DNA from: Roseivirga misakiensis
Lineage (GTDB): Bacteria > Bacteroidota > Bacteroidia > Cytophagales > Cyclobacteriaceae
Length of the DNA stretch: 64,000 nucleotides
Assembly: GCF_001747105.1 (NCBI RefSeq)
Contig: NZ_MDGQ01000003.1
Location: 620,001-684,000 of the forward strand
Reading direction: 5' to 3'
A program made the translations under genes and the position numbers. The notes under the pieces were generated by a model, which saw only the letters and a program-made list of their open reading frames with translations, was not told the DNA's origin and did no database searches. Positions 1-9,582 of the stretch are shown in pieces (within the stretch, counting starts at the first letter, position 1; every line of letters starts with the position of its first letter).

Positions 1-1
1 T

Positions 2-1192
2 ATCAAAAACCCGTCACAGTACTTTGAAAACACTACGCTGGCTAACCAGCGTGCAGATCTATTGATGATGGTGAATGGTTGGCGCAGATTTAATTGGGAT
101 GAGGTATTCATTGACAATCTTCCCGAACCCACACATTTCGTTGAACAAGGACTTACTGTAAGTGGAAGGCTTTATCGAAATGGAAAGGACATCGTGAAAG
201 ACGGGCAGGTGTTTATGTTCAGTTCGCTAGACCCCAACGAATCAAAAGATTTACAAATAACAAATGAGAAAGGTGAATTCACATTTACCAATAAAGTATT
301 CAATGACTCCACGGAGATTACAATTCAGGGATTCCATAAAAATGGCAGGAAAAACATCAACCTCGCACTAGATTCGAGTAAGTATGACGTACTTCCCTTA
401 ACGGTATACAACAAAAGCTATACACCGCCAGACACAACTCGTCTTTTTACCTTCAAAGAATACATGATAACATCCGTACGGGTCGATACCACCTACCGAA
501 GGGAAAATGGTGTAATTCTTCTTGGTGACGTAGTAGTAACAGCAAAAGATGGTCGCGAAGCGGTTTTGAATCAAAGAGAGAATAGGTCTATGAACGTATT
601 GATGGTAGAGGATCTCCCTTATGAAGAAAAACAAAATAGAGATGCCTTTGATATCATGCTAGGGCGAGTTGGGGGTTTTATGCTTTTGGCTTCCAATGGA
701 CCAAATGGTGTAGAAATTGGTATTCCTGTGCTGGGGATGGGCCGATGGCAATCTACTCCAGCGATTTTTCTGGATGGACAAGAAGTCGAATACACCGATG
801 TTCAAGGCATAAGTGCAACTCGAATTCAATATATTGGTGTTTATAAAGCTGCTGGCCCTCCGGGTGCTGTATACATCTATACACTACCACCAGAAATTTA
901 TTACGCATCGATCCCTAAAGGACCTAGCTATTTTACCGGCAAATTACCAGGTTATCATGTGGGTAAAGAATTCTATAAACCCATTCATGACGGTTCTGAG
1001 GAAGGTTCTTTCAAACCAGACATGCGAAACACCCTGCATTGGGAACCTAACATTGTCACTGATAAAGATGGAAAAGCAAAGTTAAGTTTCTACACCTCAG
1101 ATGACTTAACTGAAATCGCCATAGACATTCAAGGAGTTGCCGTTGATGGAGTTTCGGGCTTCGGATCATCAAGTTTCACTGTCAAAAAGTAA
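2..1192 (+). CDS. MG2/TonB-plug-type secreted protein, C-terminal part (cut by window edge)
   Basis: The frame is open from base 2, so the gene starts before the window and about 396 C-terminal residues are visible. Text from base 2 on matches the middle of the next gene (IKNPSQY, then LLMMVNGWRRF), so the first ATG at 62 is internal. Shared landmarks are TTYRRENG, a MLGRVGGF segment near visible residue 216, and a plug-like stretch with FLDG and YIGVYKAAG, as in TonB-receptor plug domains; the end resembles a macroglobulin-type domain. No beta-barrel follows, so it is not a transporter itself. Family members in Bacteroidota are exported and usually annotated as carboxypeptidase-regulatory or TonB-plug proteins of unknown role. 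It lies 38 bases before its paralogue, consistent with tandem duplication and co-transcription. Confidence 0.8.
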   Translation: MKNPSQYFENTTLANQRADLLMMVNGWRRFNWDEVFIDNLPEPTHFVEQGLTVSGRLYRNGKDIVKDGQVFMFSSLDPNESKDLQITNEKGEFTFTNKVFNDSTEITIQGFHKNGRKNINLALDSSKYDVLPLTVYNKSYTPPDTTRLFTFKEYMITSVRVDTTYRRENGVILLGDVVVTAKDGREAVLNQRENRSMNVLMVEDLPYEEKQNRDAFDIMLGRVGGFMLLASNGPNGVEIGIPVLGMGRWQSTPAIFLDGQEVEYTDVQGISATRIQYIGVYKAAGPPGAVYIYTLPPEIYYASIPKGPSYFTGKLPGYHVGKEFYKPIHDGSEEGSFKPDMRNTLHWEPNIVTDKDGKAKLSFYTSDDLTEIAIDIQGVAVDGVSGFGSSSFTVKK

Positions 1193-1230
1193 CATTTATG
1201 AGTATATTATGTAAAGTAAAACTTAGGCCT

Positions 1231-3774
1231 ATGAATTACATGAAGCACACACTTATCATTTGTCTTATCAGTTCAATCGCTTTTAGCTTATCGGCTCAAG
1301 ACAATAAATTTCAAAATTGGCTCAAAGACTTTGCACAATATCAAACCGAGTTGCCCACAGAAAAGGTTTTTCTTCACTTAGATAAGTCAGAGTACACCTT
1401 GGGGGAAACTATCTGGATGAAATCTTACCTAGTGGCTGGATCGGGCCATATCCCCTCACCTTTCAGCAAAAACCTTTATGTAGAGCTGGTCAATGAGGAT
1501 GGTGATATAAAAGAGAGGCTGAATTTAAGAAGTGAGGAAGGTTTCGCTAAAGCAAGTTTGGCCATACAGAAAAGCCTTGAACCTGGCTATTATTACCTAC
1601 GCTCTTACACCAACTGGATGAAGAATCAAGAACAAGAGTACTTCTTCAATAAAAAAATCAAAATCCAATCCTTGAAAGAAAATATACAGATCAAGGAGCA
1701 AAAGAGAGATAGACAATTACAGGTAAGCTTTTATCCTGAAGGTGGTGATATGATCAATGGAGTTGCTGGTAAAATTGCATTCGAAGTAGAAGGCATGACT
1801 AGTGATCAACTCCCAGTTTCTGGCAAAGTATATAACCGAAATGATGAAGAAGTAGCTGGCTTCAAAACTTCTCACGAAGGCAAGGGCTTGTTCCCTTTAC
1901 TACCCACAGAGGACGGATATTATGCGAAAATTGATGGAGTAGATGCAGTTTTTGACTTACCTGAAGTCAAGCAAACTGGTGTAGCCTTATCTGTCAATAA
2001 CCAGGGAGATACATTTATGAATATACTCCTGAAAACTGGTGCGCCTAGTACCGATTCTTACTATCTGCTTGTACACACACGTGGTTATATCACTTTTGCT
2101 TCAGAGGTGAAGATGAAAGGTATGAGGGGCATGAGTAGGGTAGACAAAAAGACCTTACCAGATGGTATTTCTCACATCACCTTGTTAGACGCAAGTATGA
2201 ATCCGGTAGCTGAAAGACTCGCATTTATCAATAACGATAAGCAACTTAATCTTAATGTCAGTACTACTTCGCCCAATTATGATACTCGTGAACTTGCCAG
2301 CATAGATTTAGCCGTGACAGATAGTGAAGGAAACCCCGTGCAGGGCTCCTTTTCTATGTCAGTTTTCGATGCCAACCTGGTACAAAACGATCAAATAGAC
2401 TACAACATCCGAGCGCATATGCTCTTGGGCTCCGACCTGAAAGGATATATCAAAAACCCATCGCAATACCTCAAGAACGATAGCGACACAAAGCAGAACG
2501 TTGACCTACTCATGATGGTTAATGGTTGGAGAAGGTTTGATTGGGAAAAAATTGGGAAACCAATTTCGGATCCAGCGTACAGCTTCGAAACAGGACTTAG
2601 TTTAGTCGGTTCGGTAACAAAGAAAGGTGGTTCAAAAATAAAAAACGGTAGAGTACTATTGATTAACCCGTCAGAAGAAACTGTACTACCGCGATTTTCA
2701 GAAACAGATGAGCTAGGCAATTTCAAGTTCGAGGAATTAGTCTACTATGACACCACCGAACTCACGTTACAAGGGTTTCAAAAAGACAGAGTAAAAAATG
2801 TCAACTTTCGCATAGAAGAAGGCTACGAGCAACTCGGACTTAAGAGATTTAATGTAAACCCTTCTGCCGATAATCCGGCCAGAATCAGCGCTTTAAAGAA
2901 GCAAGCGATTACCTCTATTTTCATTGATAGTACCTACCGAAGAGAAAACGGCATCATATATCTTGACGATGTCTATGTAACAGCGAGCAAACAAGAAGAA
3001 AGAAACAGGACCTTAAATTCACAATATGGTAAAGGAGAATCTTACTTAAATTTCGCCAAAATACCAGAGCGATTTAAGCAAGGTCGAGACCCATTTATCA
3101 TGATGCTTGGACGTATCGCTGGCTTTAGTTTAAGTAACCCGAGTAGTGGCGCCACAGCAAGTGGAAATTCCAATGTAAGAGTATCAGGTGGTGGCAGTGC
3201 TGGTAGTGGATCTGTAATCTCTGGTACGGGAGGAATCGGCGGCGCAGTTGGTCAGCCTCAAGGCGACCCAATGTTTAGAGTACCTACTTTAAGAAAAGGG
3301 CCATATCAAGGAACACCACTCATCCTTATTGATAACGTGCCAGTTAGTTTCGATGCCGTCTATGATCTAAGGGCATCAGAAATTGATTATGTAGAAGTTT
3401 ATAAGAGTGCTTCTGCAGCAGTATTCGGGGTGAACGGTTTCAATGGTGCTATTGCTTTTTACACCCTAAAAGGCGAAAAAATGTTCAAAAATCAAGAAAA
3501 GAGCTTCGACGTACTTTCCGCGAATGGATATCATGCAGCACGTGAATTTTATGCACCAAAATATGACGACTCGAACGATCAAAAATTTATTCCAGATGAG
3601 CGCTCCACACTATTTTGGGCGCCAATGATCACGACAGATGCAGAAGGTAAAGCAAGAGTACAATTCTATACCCACGATAAAAACACCAATGTGTTTATTG
3701 ATATTCAGGGTATCTCTAAAAATGGTATTACTGGCACGGGCGTATCGCGATTCAACATTAGAAAGAACCTTTAA
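1231..3774 (+). CDS. MG2-domain/TonB-plug secreted protein, tandem paralogue
   Basis: I place the start at the ATG at 1231 (or 1240), because the signal peptide begins with MKHTLIICLISS and ends near SLSAQ; the upstream ATG at 1198 would add a charged leader. The mature N-terminus has the macroglobulin-like MG2 pattern (EKVFLHLDKSEYTLGET, near residue 42) found in proteins that handle extended polypeptide at the cell surface. The C-terminal half has a carboxypeptidase-regulatory-like segment and a plug-like region ending in YVEVYKSASAAVFG. There is no beta-barrel. Residues about 639-682 are a Gly/Ser-rich insertion absent from the upstream copy. The exact function is unknown; the domain calls are by eye. 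Confidence 0.82.
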   Translation: MNYMKHTLIICLISSIAFSLSAQDNKFQNWLKDFAQYQTELPTEKVFLHLDKSEYTLGETIWMKSYLVAGSGHIPSPFSKNLYVELVNEDGDIKERLNLRSEEGFAKASLAIQKSLEPGYYYLRSYTNWMKNQEQEYFFNKKIKIQSLKENIQIKEQKRDRQLQVSFYPEGGDMINGVAGKIAFEVEGMTSDQLPVSGKVYNRNDEEVAGFKTSHEGKGLFPLLPTEDGYYAKIDGVDAVFDLPEVKQTGVALSVNNQGDTFMNILLKTGAPSTDSYYLLVHTRGYITFASEVKMKGMRGMSRVDKKTLPDGISHITLLDASMNPVAERLAFINNDKQLNLNVSTTSPNYDTRELASIDLAVTDSEGNPVQGSFSMSVFDANLVQNDQIDYNIRAHMLLGSDLKGYIKNPSQYLKNDSDTKQNVDLLMMVNGWRRFDWEKIGKPISDPAYSFETGLSLVGSVTKKGGSKIKNGRVLLINPSEETVLPRFSETDELGNFKFEELVYYDTTELTLQGFQKDRVKNVNFRIEEGYEQLGLKRFNVNPSADNPARISALKKQAITSIFIDSTYRRENGIIYLDDVYVTASKQEERNRTLNSQYGKGESYLNFAKIPERFKQGRDPFIMMLGRIAGFSLSNPSSGATASGNSNVRVSGGGSAGSGSVISGTGGIGGAVGQPQGDPMFRVPTLRKGPYQGTPLILIDNVPVSFDAVYDLRASEIDYVEVYKSASAAVFGVNGFNGAIAFYTLKGEKMFKNQEKSFDVLSANGYHAAREFYAPKYDDSNDQKFIPDERSTLFWAPMITTDAEGKARVQFYTHDKNTNVFIDIQGISKNGITGTGVSRFNIRKNL

Positions 3775-3821
3775 GGTATAGCTTCATTTTCTTCCCTATT
3801 TTTGACCTCTCAAATGGAGTC

Positions 3822-4259
3822 ATGTCAAGAATAAGAATAGAATTACCGGAAAATCAGGTGTTTGAAACCATACTTAGGGTTAGAATTTCTGATATCAACT
3901 ACGGAAATCATTTAGGCAATGATAGCGTCCTGAGCCTTATGCACGAAGCAAGGTTTCAGTTCTACAAAAGCCTTGGTTACACTGATGAACTGAACATTGA
4001 TGGCGTGGGTACGATTCAAGTGGACACCGCTATCCAATACAAAGGAGAGGGCTTTCATGGTGATGAAATAGTAGCCGCCATTTACCTGGGTGATACAACA
4101 GCCAAAAGCATGGATCTATTTTACAAATTAACGACCGGGTCTCCTGATCGTTTGATTGCTTTGGGAAAAACGGGGATTGCATTCTACAATTACGAAACTA
4201 GAAAAGTAAGTGCTATGCCTGAAGCGATCAAAAACAAGCTTGATGGATTAAGCGCTTAG
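3822..4259 (+). CDS. Hotdog-fold acyl-CoA thioesterase-like protein
   Basis: A 145-residue protein with the 4-hydroxybenzoyl-CoA thioesterase/YbgC-like pattern: an N-terminal strand, then DINYGNHLGNDSVLSLMHEA corresponding to the family's D-x-N-G-H-x-N-N helix start, and a central strand ending in GKTGIAFYN. Such enzymes hydrolyse acyl-CoA thioesters in the cytosol and normally work as dimers or tetramers. The family Asp is present (DINYGN). The substrate cannot be read from sequence. It is separated from the upstream secreted protein by 47 bases and from rlmN by 31 bases, so co-transcription with rlmN is likely. Length is usual for a single hotdog domain. Confidence 0.78.
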   Translation: MSRIRIELPENQVFETILRVRISDINYGNHLGNDSVLSLMHEARFQFYKSLGYTDELNIDGVGTIQVDTAIQYKGEGFHGDEIVAAIYLGDTTAKSMDLFYKLTTGSPDRLIALGKTGIAFYNYETRKVSAMPEAIKNKLDGLSA

Positions 4260-4290
4260 CCTTTAGCTGTTTAATACTACCTTTGCCTCT

Positions 4291-5337
4291 ATGAGATCAG
4301 TATCTGAAAAGAGAGATATCCGCCAGCTTTCATTAGACGACATTAAAGCCTTTTTCGAGGCTCAAGGTGAGAAAGCATTTCGTGCCAAACAGGTCTATGA
4401 ATGGCTCTGGAAGAAGTCTGCTAAAGATTTCGACCAGATGACGAACATCTCTCTAAAGATGCGCGAGAAGCTTAAAGAACATTTTCTCTTTAAACACATC
4501 AAGGTCGACCAGATGCAACGTAGTGCTGATGGTACGATTAAAAATGCGGTCAAGCTTCATGATAATTTAGTGGTAGAATCGGTATTAATACCTACCGAAA
4601 CCCGAATAACAGCATGTATATCATCCCAAGTCGGTTGCAGTCTAGACTGTAACTTTTGCGCAACAGCGCGACTTAAACGGATGCGTAATCTTAATCCAGA
4701 TGAAATCTATGATCAAGTAGTCGCCATCAAGGAGCAAGGTGATCTTTACTTTGAAAGACCCTTGACTAATATCGTATACATGGGCATGGGTGAGCCTTTG
4801 CTGAATTATAAAAACGTTTTGGCATCTATCGATAAAATCACCTCACCAGAAGGTCTCGGTATGTCGCCAAGAAGGGTTACTCTTTCTACGGTGGGCATTC
4901 CCAAGATGATCAAACAGCTAGCGGACGATGAAGTAAAGTTTAATCTAGCAGTATCGCTGCATTCCGCCATAGACGAATCTAGGTCGCGAATGATGCCAAT
5001 TAACGATAAAAGTAATTTAGCAGAGCTCGCAGAGTCCTTACAATACTGGCATAGAAAAACGAATCGAAAAGTAACTTTCGAATATGTGGTTTGGAGAGGC
5101 ATCAACGACGATCAAAAACACGCCAAAGCACTAGCAAAATACTGTGGAAAAGTAGCTTCAAAAGTCAATATCATTGAATACAACCCGATTGATGACGGGG
5201 AATTTCAACAAGCGGCTCCCGAAAGCTTAGATATGTACAAACGGATTCTTGAAGCCAAAGGCATTATTGTCAATGTTCGTAGAAGTAGAGGTAAAGATAT
5301 CGATGCAGCTTGCGGCCAATTAGCCAATAAGAATTAA
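4291..5337 (+). CDS. rlmN: Dual-specificity 23S rRNA (A2503-C2)/tRNA (A37-C2) methyltransferase RlmN
   Basis: RlmN is a radical-SAM enzyme that methylates C2 of A2503 in 23S rRNA and of A37 in some tRNAs. The radical-SAM cluster motif CSLDCNFC gives cysteines near residues 116, 120 and 123, and the conserved C-terminal Cys near residue 341 (in DAACGQL) accepts the methyl intermediate. The N-terminal accessory domain (FRAKQVYEWLWKK) and the MGMGEPL and GIPKMI segments are typical. At 348 residues the length is normal. The start is a clean ATG. A Cfr resistance enzyme is the main alternative, but the N-terminal domain and context fit housekeeping RlmN. Confidence 0.96.
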   Translation: MRSVSEKRDIRQLSLDDIKAFFEAQGEKAFRAKQVYEWLWKKSAKDFDQMTNISLKMREKLKEHFLFKHIKVDQMQRSADGTIKNAVKLHDNLVVESVLIPTETRITACISSQVGCSLDCNFCATARLKRMRNLNPDEIYDQVVAIKEQGDLYFERPLTNIVYMGMGEPLLNYKNVLASIDKITSPEGLGMSPRRVTLSTVGIPKMIKQLADDEVKFNLAVSLHSAIDESRSRMMPINDKSNLAELAESLQYWHRKTNRKVTFEYVVWRGINDDQKHAKALAKYCGKVASKVNIIEYNPIDDGEFQQAAPESLDMYKRILEAKGIIVNVRRSRGKDIDAACGQLANKN

Positions 5338-5340
5338 TTA

Positions 5341-5368
5341 AAAACCCCCAACCATGATCGGTCAGGGG
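5341..5368 (-). terminator. Probable rho-independent terminator of the lamin-tail/spondin gene
   Basis: On the minus strand an interrupted hairpin pairs CCCC with GGGG and ACC with GGT, and is followed by a run of T then TTAATTAATT. It sits 70 bases beyond the minus-strand stop at 5438, in the convergent gap with rlmN. The stem has a mismatch, so strength is uncertain. Confidence 0.5.
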
Positions 5369-5437
5369 CAATTAACAAAGTAAACAACATTCACTTATGT
5401 CATTAAAACATTGAGAAATTTGAATTCTCACTCTGAT

Positions 5438-7816
5438 TTAGTTCGGCTGAATATCAACTCTAATAATATTATAACCTCCTCTTGGGTCTCTTAGGTAAGT
5501 AGTTCCAGGGCCATTAGTAATCAAGCCTTTTCCAAACTGGACATCTTCAAGTTCTCCAACCCTTCTTATATCAGTATTTCCATCTGCTGAACCTTGGTTA
5601 GGGCCGCTTTGCCGTGGTGCTTGATTTGCACCAAAACCAACCGCCTCGTCATCTTCAGTACCTGCATCGTACAAGTATGTTCTCTGGCTATTAGAGGTAC
5701 CACTAGTTGGTGCACCATTGGCATCCCACAAAGCAACTCCGCTATTGTTGTAGGCAACAAACCAGTCATTAGTTTGAACTAACATGGTCCCTATTCCTAA
5801 TTTGTAGTTCTGACCTGCAGGCACTTCAATTGAAAAAGTTAAATCTTCGCCCGGAGCAATATTTACTGTTTCATTACTCGCAGCTACTGGTAAACCTAAA
5901 TTAGTGATGTATTCAACTGCTATCTGATTATTGCCATCTTCCGCTAGCTCTTCTATACCACTACCAGCTCTTGCAGCATCTCCCTGTGTAAATAAAGGGT
6001 CTGTTGTCGTATTGAATGCATAAACCAAACCTGGAGAAAAGACACTTAAGCTTGAAGATAGTCTCAGCGGCGCACCATTTGAACCCGTTTCTTTAAACCA
6101 ATCATATAATTCACTCGGCATACCATCTTCGGCAATTCTTTCAAGTCCAACAGCTCTATCTTCAGAACCTAGGGTAAAAAGTGGTTCTGGCAGGGCGTGT
6201 AATACAACCATACCTGGTGTAATTATGAATCCATTATTCTGGCTAGCAGCCTGATTCGCATCAGGCGCATTTGTTGCAGTAATAGTAAGGGTGAATGTTC
6301 CCGCTTCATTCTGAGCCCCTGCCGCATAGGTCAAAATAGCCGTCATATAGTCCGCACCTGTGCCTCTGCCTGAAACTAATCTTACAGTCGCATCTGAATC
6401 AGCAGGACCTACATTGGTACCTGCAGGTGGAAAGTTATTAGGATCATTGTCAGCTTCTGTCCCAAGATCGTATAACGAAAGTTGGTCGGCAATATCCACG
6501 CTATTCAAAGCAGTTCCATTAGGAAATAAATCAATACCCGCTAAATCGGTAGGTGCTAAAAACCAGTCATTGCTGTTTCCCATCATAGTAACAGGGGTAA
6601 ACTTGGTTCCTGCTACAGCCTTAAATTCAATCTGATATTGAGCACCATTTACTCCAAGTGGACCAGCACTATTAGCCCCAACCGGAGTAGTGAACGTATG
6701 TACATTCAGGTAATTGGTCATGTTGCTAATTGTTACATTAAATGTGGTGGTTTCCACAGCTTCATTATTTGGAGCACCTAAAGATGGGTTCACCTCTTCA
6801 GACCAGTCTGATGCTAAGCTACCATCACTTTCCATATTCACTTCAATACTGTAACTATCCAGCCTTACAGTCGGCACAAAGTTGCCTGCTGTCCATACAC
6901 CTGCAGTTACAGCTACATTTTCACGTGCACTTCCAGTGGCACCCCACTGTACAAAGTCCATAATAGCATCTGGGCTTGTGAATTGGTTCATAGAGTAAAG
7001 ACCTAATCCACCTTCGTCGTCAGGCATATTGAATGGCAATACTACAAAGTCACCAGCTTCTACTTGAATACTACCAAATTCCGGTGTCAAGTTTCCAATT
7101 TGCGCATAAGCACCCGGTCCTAAGCATAACCAATACGAACTTAGGTCTATAGTAACTTCACCATTGTTATACAACTCCACTAGGTTTCTATTGCCATATT
7201 GTACTTCACTTATCACTATTGAGCGTGCAGGCTCAGGAACTATCAATACATTCTCATTTCCGGGAGTAGGTTGAGCGGTTTCTGCCCAGTTAGCAGCACC
7301 ATTACCCTCTCCATCGAAAATAATACTGTTATCCTCGCTGCTCACAGTTGGCACGTACTCACCTGCAGTCCACAAGCCTGCTGAAACGGCTACATCTTCT
7401 CTGGCACTACCACCAGAACCCCACTGCACAAAGTCTACAATAGCAGCAGAATTTGTGAATTCATTTGAAGAGTACAACCCTAAACCACCATCTGTATCTG
7501 GCATTGTGTATGGTAATACTAAATATTCCCCGGACAACAGGTTTGTTACTGATCCTGTTTGTGGTGTAATCGCACTCAACTCCACATAAGAACCTGGGCC
7601 TAAGCAAAGCCAATAGTTACTTAAATCTGCAGGTGCAGAACCATTGTTGAATATTTCTATCCAATCACCAGAAGCATAATTTACTTCGTTCAATACAACG
7701 GTAACGTCTTGTCCCGCTGGATCTGTTCCGTTGTCATCTTCATTATCACATGCTGTGAATACTAAGGCGGAAAGCATCAGGGCCCCCATCATTCCCTTCT
7801 TTAAAAATTTTTTCAT
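5438..7816 (-). CDS. Lipoprotein with two lamin-tail-like and two spondin-type domains
   Basis: A 792-residue exported protein. Its signal peptide ends in a lipobox with Cys at residue 23 (LVFTAC), followed by acidic residues, which in Bacteroidota often marks surface lipoproteins. Residues about 38-195 and 200-350 are two copies of an LTD (lamin-tail) pattern, each with VxNYW/SxYWLCLGPG and FVQWG motifs. From about 357 (FNVTISNMTNYL) to the end are two spondin_N-like units, each containing NDWFxA and a later YDAGTE or YDLGTE. Spondin_N domains are best known in eukaryotic matrix proteins and also occur in bacterial secreted proteins. A surface adhesion or matrix role is inferred. There are no enzyme motifs, and it is transcribed alone. 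Confidence 0.85.
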   Translation of the reverse strand: MKKFLKKGMMGALMLSALVFTACDNEDDNGTDPAGQDVTVVLNEVNYASGDWIEIFNNGSAPADLSNYWLCLGPGSYVELSAITPQTGSVTNLLSGEYLVLPYTMPDTDGGLGLYSSNEFTNSAAIVDFVQWGSGGSAREDVAVSAGLWTAGEYVPTVSSEDNSIIFDGEGNGAANWAETAQPTPGNENVLIVPEPARSIVISEVQYGNRNLVELYNNGEVTIDLSSYWLCLGPGAYAQIGNLTPEFGSIQVEAGDFVVLPFNMPDDEGGLGLYSMNQFTSPDAIMDFVQWGATGSARENVAVTAGVWTAGNFVPTVRLDSYSIEVNMESDGSLASDWSEEVNPSLGAPNNEAVETTTFNVTISNMTNYLNVHTFTTPVGANSAGPLGVNGAQYQIEFKAVAGTKFTPVTMMGNSNDWFLAPTDLAGIDLFPNGTALNSVDIADQLSLYDLGTEADNDPNNFPPAGTNVGPADSDATVRLVSGRGTGADYMTAILTYAAGAQNEAGTFTLTITATNAPDANQAASQNNGFIITPGMVVLHALPEPLFTLGSEDRAVGLERIAEDGMPSELYDWFKETGSNGAPLRLSSSLSVFSPGLVYAFNTTTDPLFTQGDAARAGSGIEELAEDGNNQIAVEYITNLGLPVAASNETVNIAPGEDLTFSIEVPAGQNYKLGIGTMLVQTNDWFVAYNNSGVALWDANGAPTSGTSNSQRTYLYDAGTEDDEAVGFGANQAPRQSGPNQGSADGNTDIRRVGELEDVQFGKGLITNGPGTTYLRDPRGGYNIIRVDIQPN

Positions 7817-8249
7817 CTCTGTTTACTAATTATTGTTGTCTTATAATTTTCCATTTGAACCGGAGGTCGTTTTGTCTTGAATATTTTTAGACCGTTGACC
7901 TTGTCGCGGTTTCGATTGTGGTATACAGGAGGAAAGGATGCTTTGGCTGCTAAGTATTTTTTTTCTAGATAGGTTTATGTCTGTGTACTGACATATAAAC
8001 TCCTCCAATCGGTCGCTCTCAAAAAAATATTCAATGGCCAGTTTAAGAATTCAGCAAATAAGTTGACGGTATCATATTGCAGAGACCAGAGAATCGATTA
8101 GTAACCGATAAAAATTGTTCGTGAAGGTTCTTGACGAAAAAAAGTATCAATAAATATTTTTTCGACCAGCAGCTAAAATCAATTTGAGGTCTACTCTGTC
8201 TAAGATCACTCTTCAGATTATTTAGCTAAATTGGGTCTAACCCTGAGTC
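7817..8249. other. Intergenic region of 433 bases between divergent genes
   Basis: It separates the minus-strand lamin-tail/spondin gene from the plus-strand SRAP gene, so it should hold both promoters. I find no exact TAnnTTTG element for either. The only structure I see is an imperfect inverted repeat at about 7971-8000 (TTTATGTC facing GACATATAAA, with a two-base bulge). No open frame with coding character is present. Confidence 0.5.
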
Positions 8250-9098
8250 ATGTGTTATTCCCTCTCCGCAAAAATGAGCCATCAGCAATGGCTCGATATT
8301 CAAGAAATCTATGGAAAGCTTTCTGGAAATGAGTTTGAATCAATCATAAAAGAAGGCTTACAACCGCTCTACTTTATCGATGCTTATAAGGATTGGCATC
8401 CTGAATTGCCTGTGATTACTCAAAGTGAGCCCTCAGAAGTACAACTCCTGCGTTGGGGGGTAATTCCTCCTTTTGCAAAGTACATCGAGAAAAATGGTCA
8501 AACTTTACACCCATGGGATTTTGGTAATTACTACTCAAAAACGGCCAATGCTATGGCTGAAGGTTTAGCTGAAAAAGGTACTTGGAAGCGACTATATAAA
8601 GGCAATAGATGTCTCATTCTGGCAAGTGGATTTTATGAATTCTATCATATGGAAGGTAAAAAAATGACTTACCCTCACTTTATCACCTTAAAAAAACATC
8701 CCGTTTTTGCCTTTGCAGGTTTACACGACGAGTGGACCGACCCCACTACAGGTGAAGCCGTAAAAACATGCAGTATTATTACAACCAAGCCAAATGCCAT
8801 GATGGAAGTCATTCACAACAATCCAAAAGCACACAGTGGATCTAGAATGCCCGTAATGCTTGCTCCAGAAGAATGGCGCAAGTGGCTAGATGGAGAAATG
8901 GCTTACGAAGATGTATTAAGCTTCTGCGAACCATACCCCGAAGATGGCATGAAAGCCACACCAGTTCGGCAGGGATTGAAAAGCAATAAAGTGAACGCGA
9001 ATATTCCAGAGGTACAGGAACCCATGTACTACCCTGAGCTTGGCCAGCACTGGAGTAATTATGGAAAAACATCCGACCCTCAAACCTTATTATTTTAG
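8250..9098 (+). CDS. SOS response-associated (SRAP/HMCES-type) abasic-site protein
   Basis: SRAP proteins (YedK in E. coli, HMCES in humans) bind abasic sites in single-stranded DNA and form a thiazolidine crosslink through Cys2, shielding the lesion. The protein begins MCYSLS, so Cys2 becomes N-terminal after Met removal, which supports this start. Other landmarks are the LLRWGVIP segment, N in TANAMAE, the catalytic-Glu motif GFYEFY near residue 130, FAGLHDEW, and SRMPVML near residue 203. Length (282) is somewhat long for the family. The usual His just before the RMP motif is displaced (the sequence reads AHSGSRMP). It appears to be a single-gene unit. Confidence 0.93.
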   Translation: MCYSLSAKMSHQQWLDIQEIYGKLSGNEFESIIKEGLQPLYFIDAYKDWHPELPVITQSEPSEVQLLRWGVIPPFAKYIEKNGQTLHPWDFGNYYSKTANAMAEGLAEKGTWKRLYKGNRCLILASGFYEFYHMEGKKMTYPHFITLKKHPVFAFAGLHDEWTDPTTGEAVKTCSIITTKPNAMMEVIHNNPKAHSGSRMPVMLAPEEWRKWLDGEMAYEDVLSFCEPYPEDGMKATPVRQGLKSNKVNANIPEVQEPMYYPELGQHWSNYGKTSDPQTLLF

Positions 9099-9120
9099 TA
9101 TTCTATTTTTTTTAGTTTTT

Positions 9121-9134
9121 TACTAAATTTAGTA
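9121..9134. promoter_or_regulatory. Perfect 14-base palindrome upstream of the hypothetical gene at 9145
   Basis: TACTAAATTTAGTA reads identically on both strands and lies 11 bases before the GTG start at 9145. It may be an operator for that gene. There is no hairpin loop or T-run, so it is not a terminator. Confidence 0.35.
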
Positions 9135-9144
9135 GTATTGAAAT

Positions 9145-9561
9145 GTGAAGTTTCAAGAGGGTAAGTTTATAGCGAAAATGAAAAGTGGGGACCTCTATGA
9201 AAAGACCTTTTTCATGAAAGTATGGTTCCAAAGTGGTAGTTGGTTTCTAAAAGTAGATGATGGTAAACCTCAAAAAATTACCGAAGAAATCAGAGATAAT
9301 ATAGTGCAGGAAATAGACATGGTCACTAATCTAAGTGACGACTATCGGCCTGCATTTAAAAAGGTAAAAGTCACAATAGAAGCCACGTCCGATAAAGGTA
9401 CTGAGCATATCTGGACAAGAGTAAATGGCGAGGCGTTAGAGAAATTATTGAAAGTTTTCCCAGGTCTGGTTAACCGATTCTGGGCAGATACCCACAGAAA
9501 GGAAAAGATCGATAGTTACCTTAGTTTGAAGCATCACAAGCCGAAAAGTAGAAAGTATTAA
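9145..9561 (+). CDS. Hypothetical protein, 138 residues
   Basis: I do not recognise the family. The frame starts with GTG at 9145; an in-frame ATG at 9178 is an alternative start. The product is a soluble basic protein without signal peptide or membrane segment. It has alternating strand-like segments (GDLYEKTFFMKVWFQSGSWFL) and a Lys-rich tail (SLKHHKPKSRKY) that might bind nucleic acid. It is convergent with the rhomboid gene at 9583. A perfect palindrome lies just upstream. Consistent codon use and the full frame between neighbours support a real gene. Confidence 0.65.
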   Translation: MKFQEGKFIAKMKSGDLYEKTFFMKVWFQSGSWFLKVDDGKPQKITEEIRDNIVQEIDMVTNLSDDYRPAFKKVKVTIEATSDKGTEHIWTRVNGEALEKLLKVFPGLVNRFWADTHRKEKIDSYLSLKHHKPKSRKY

Positions 9562-9582
9562 AGGAAACTACAGTGAACCGCC

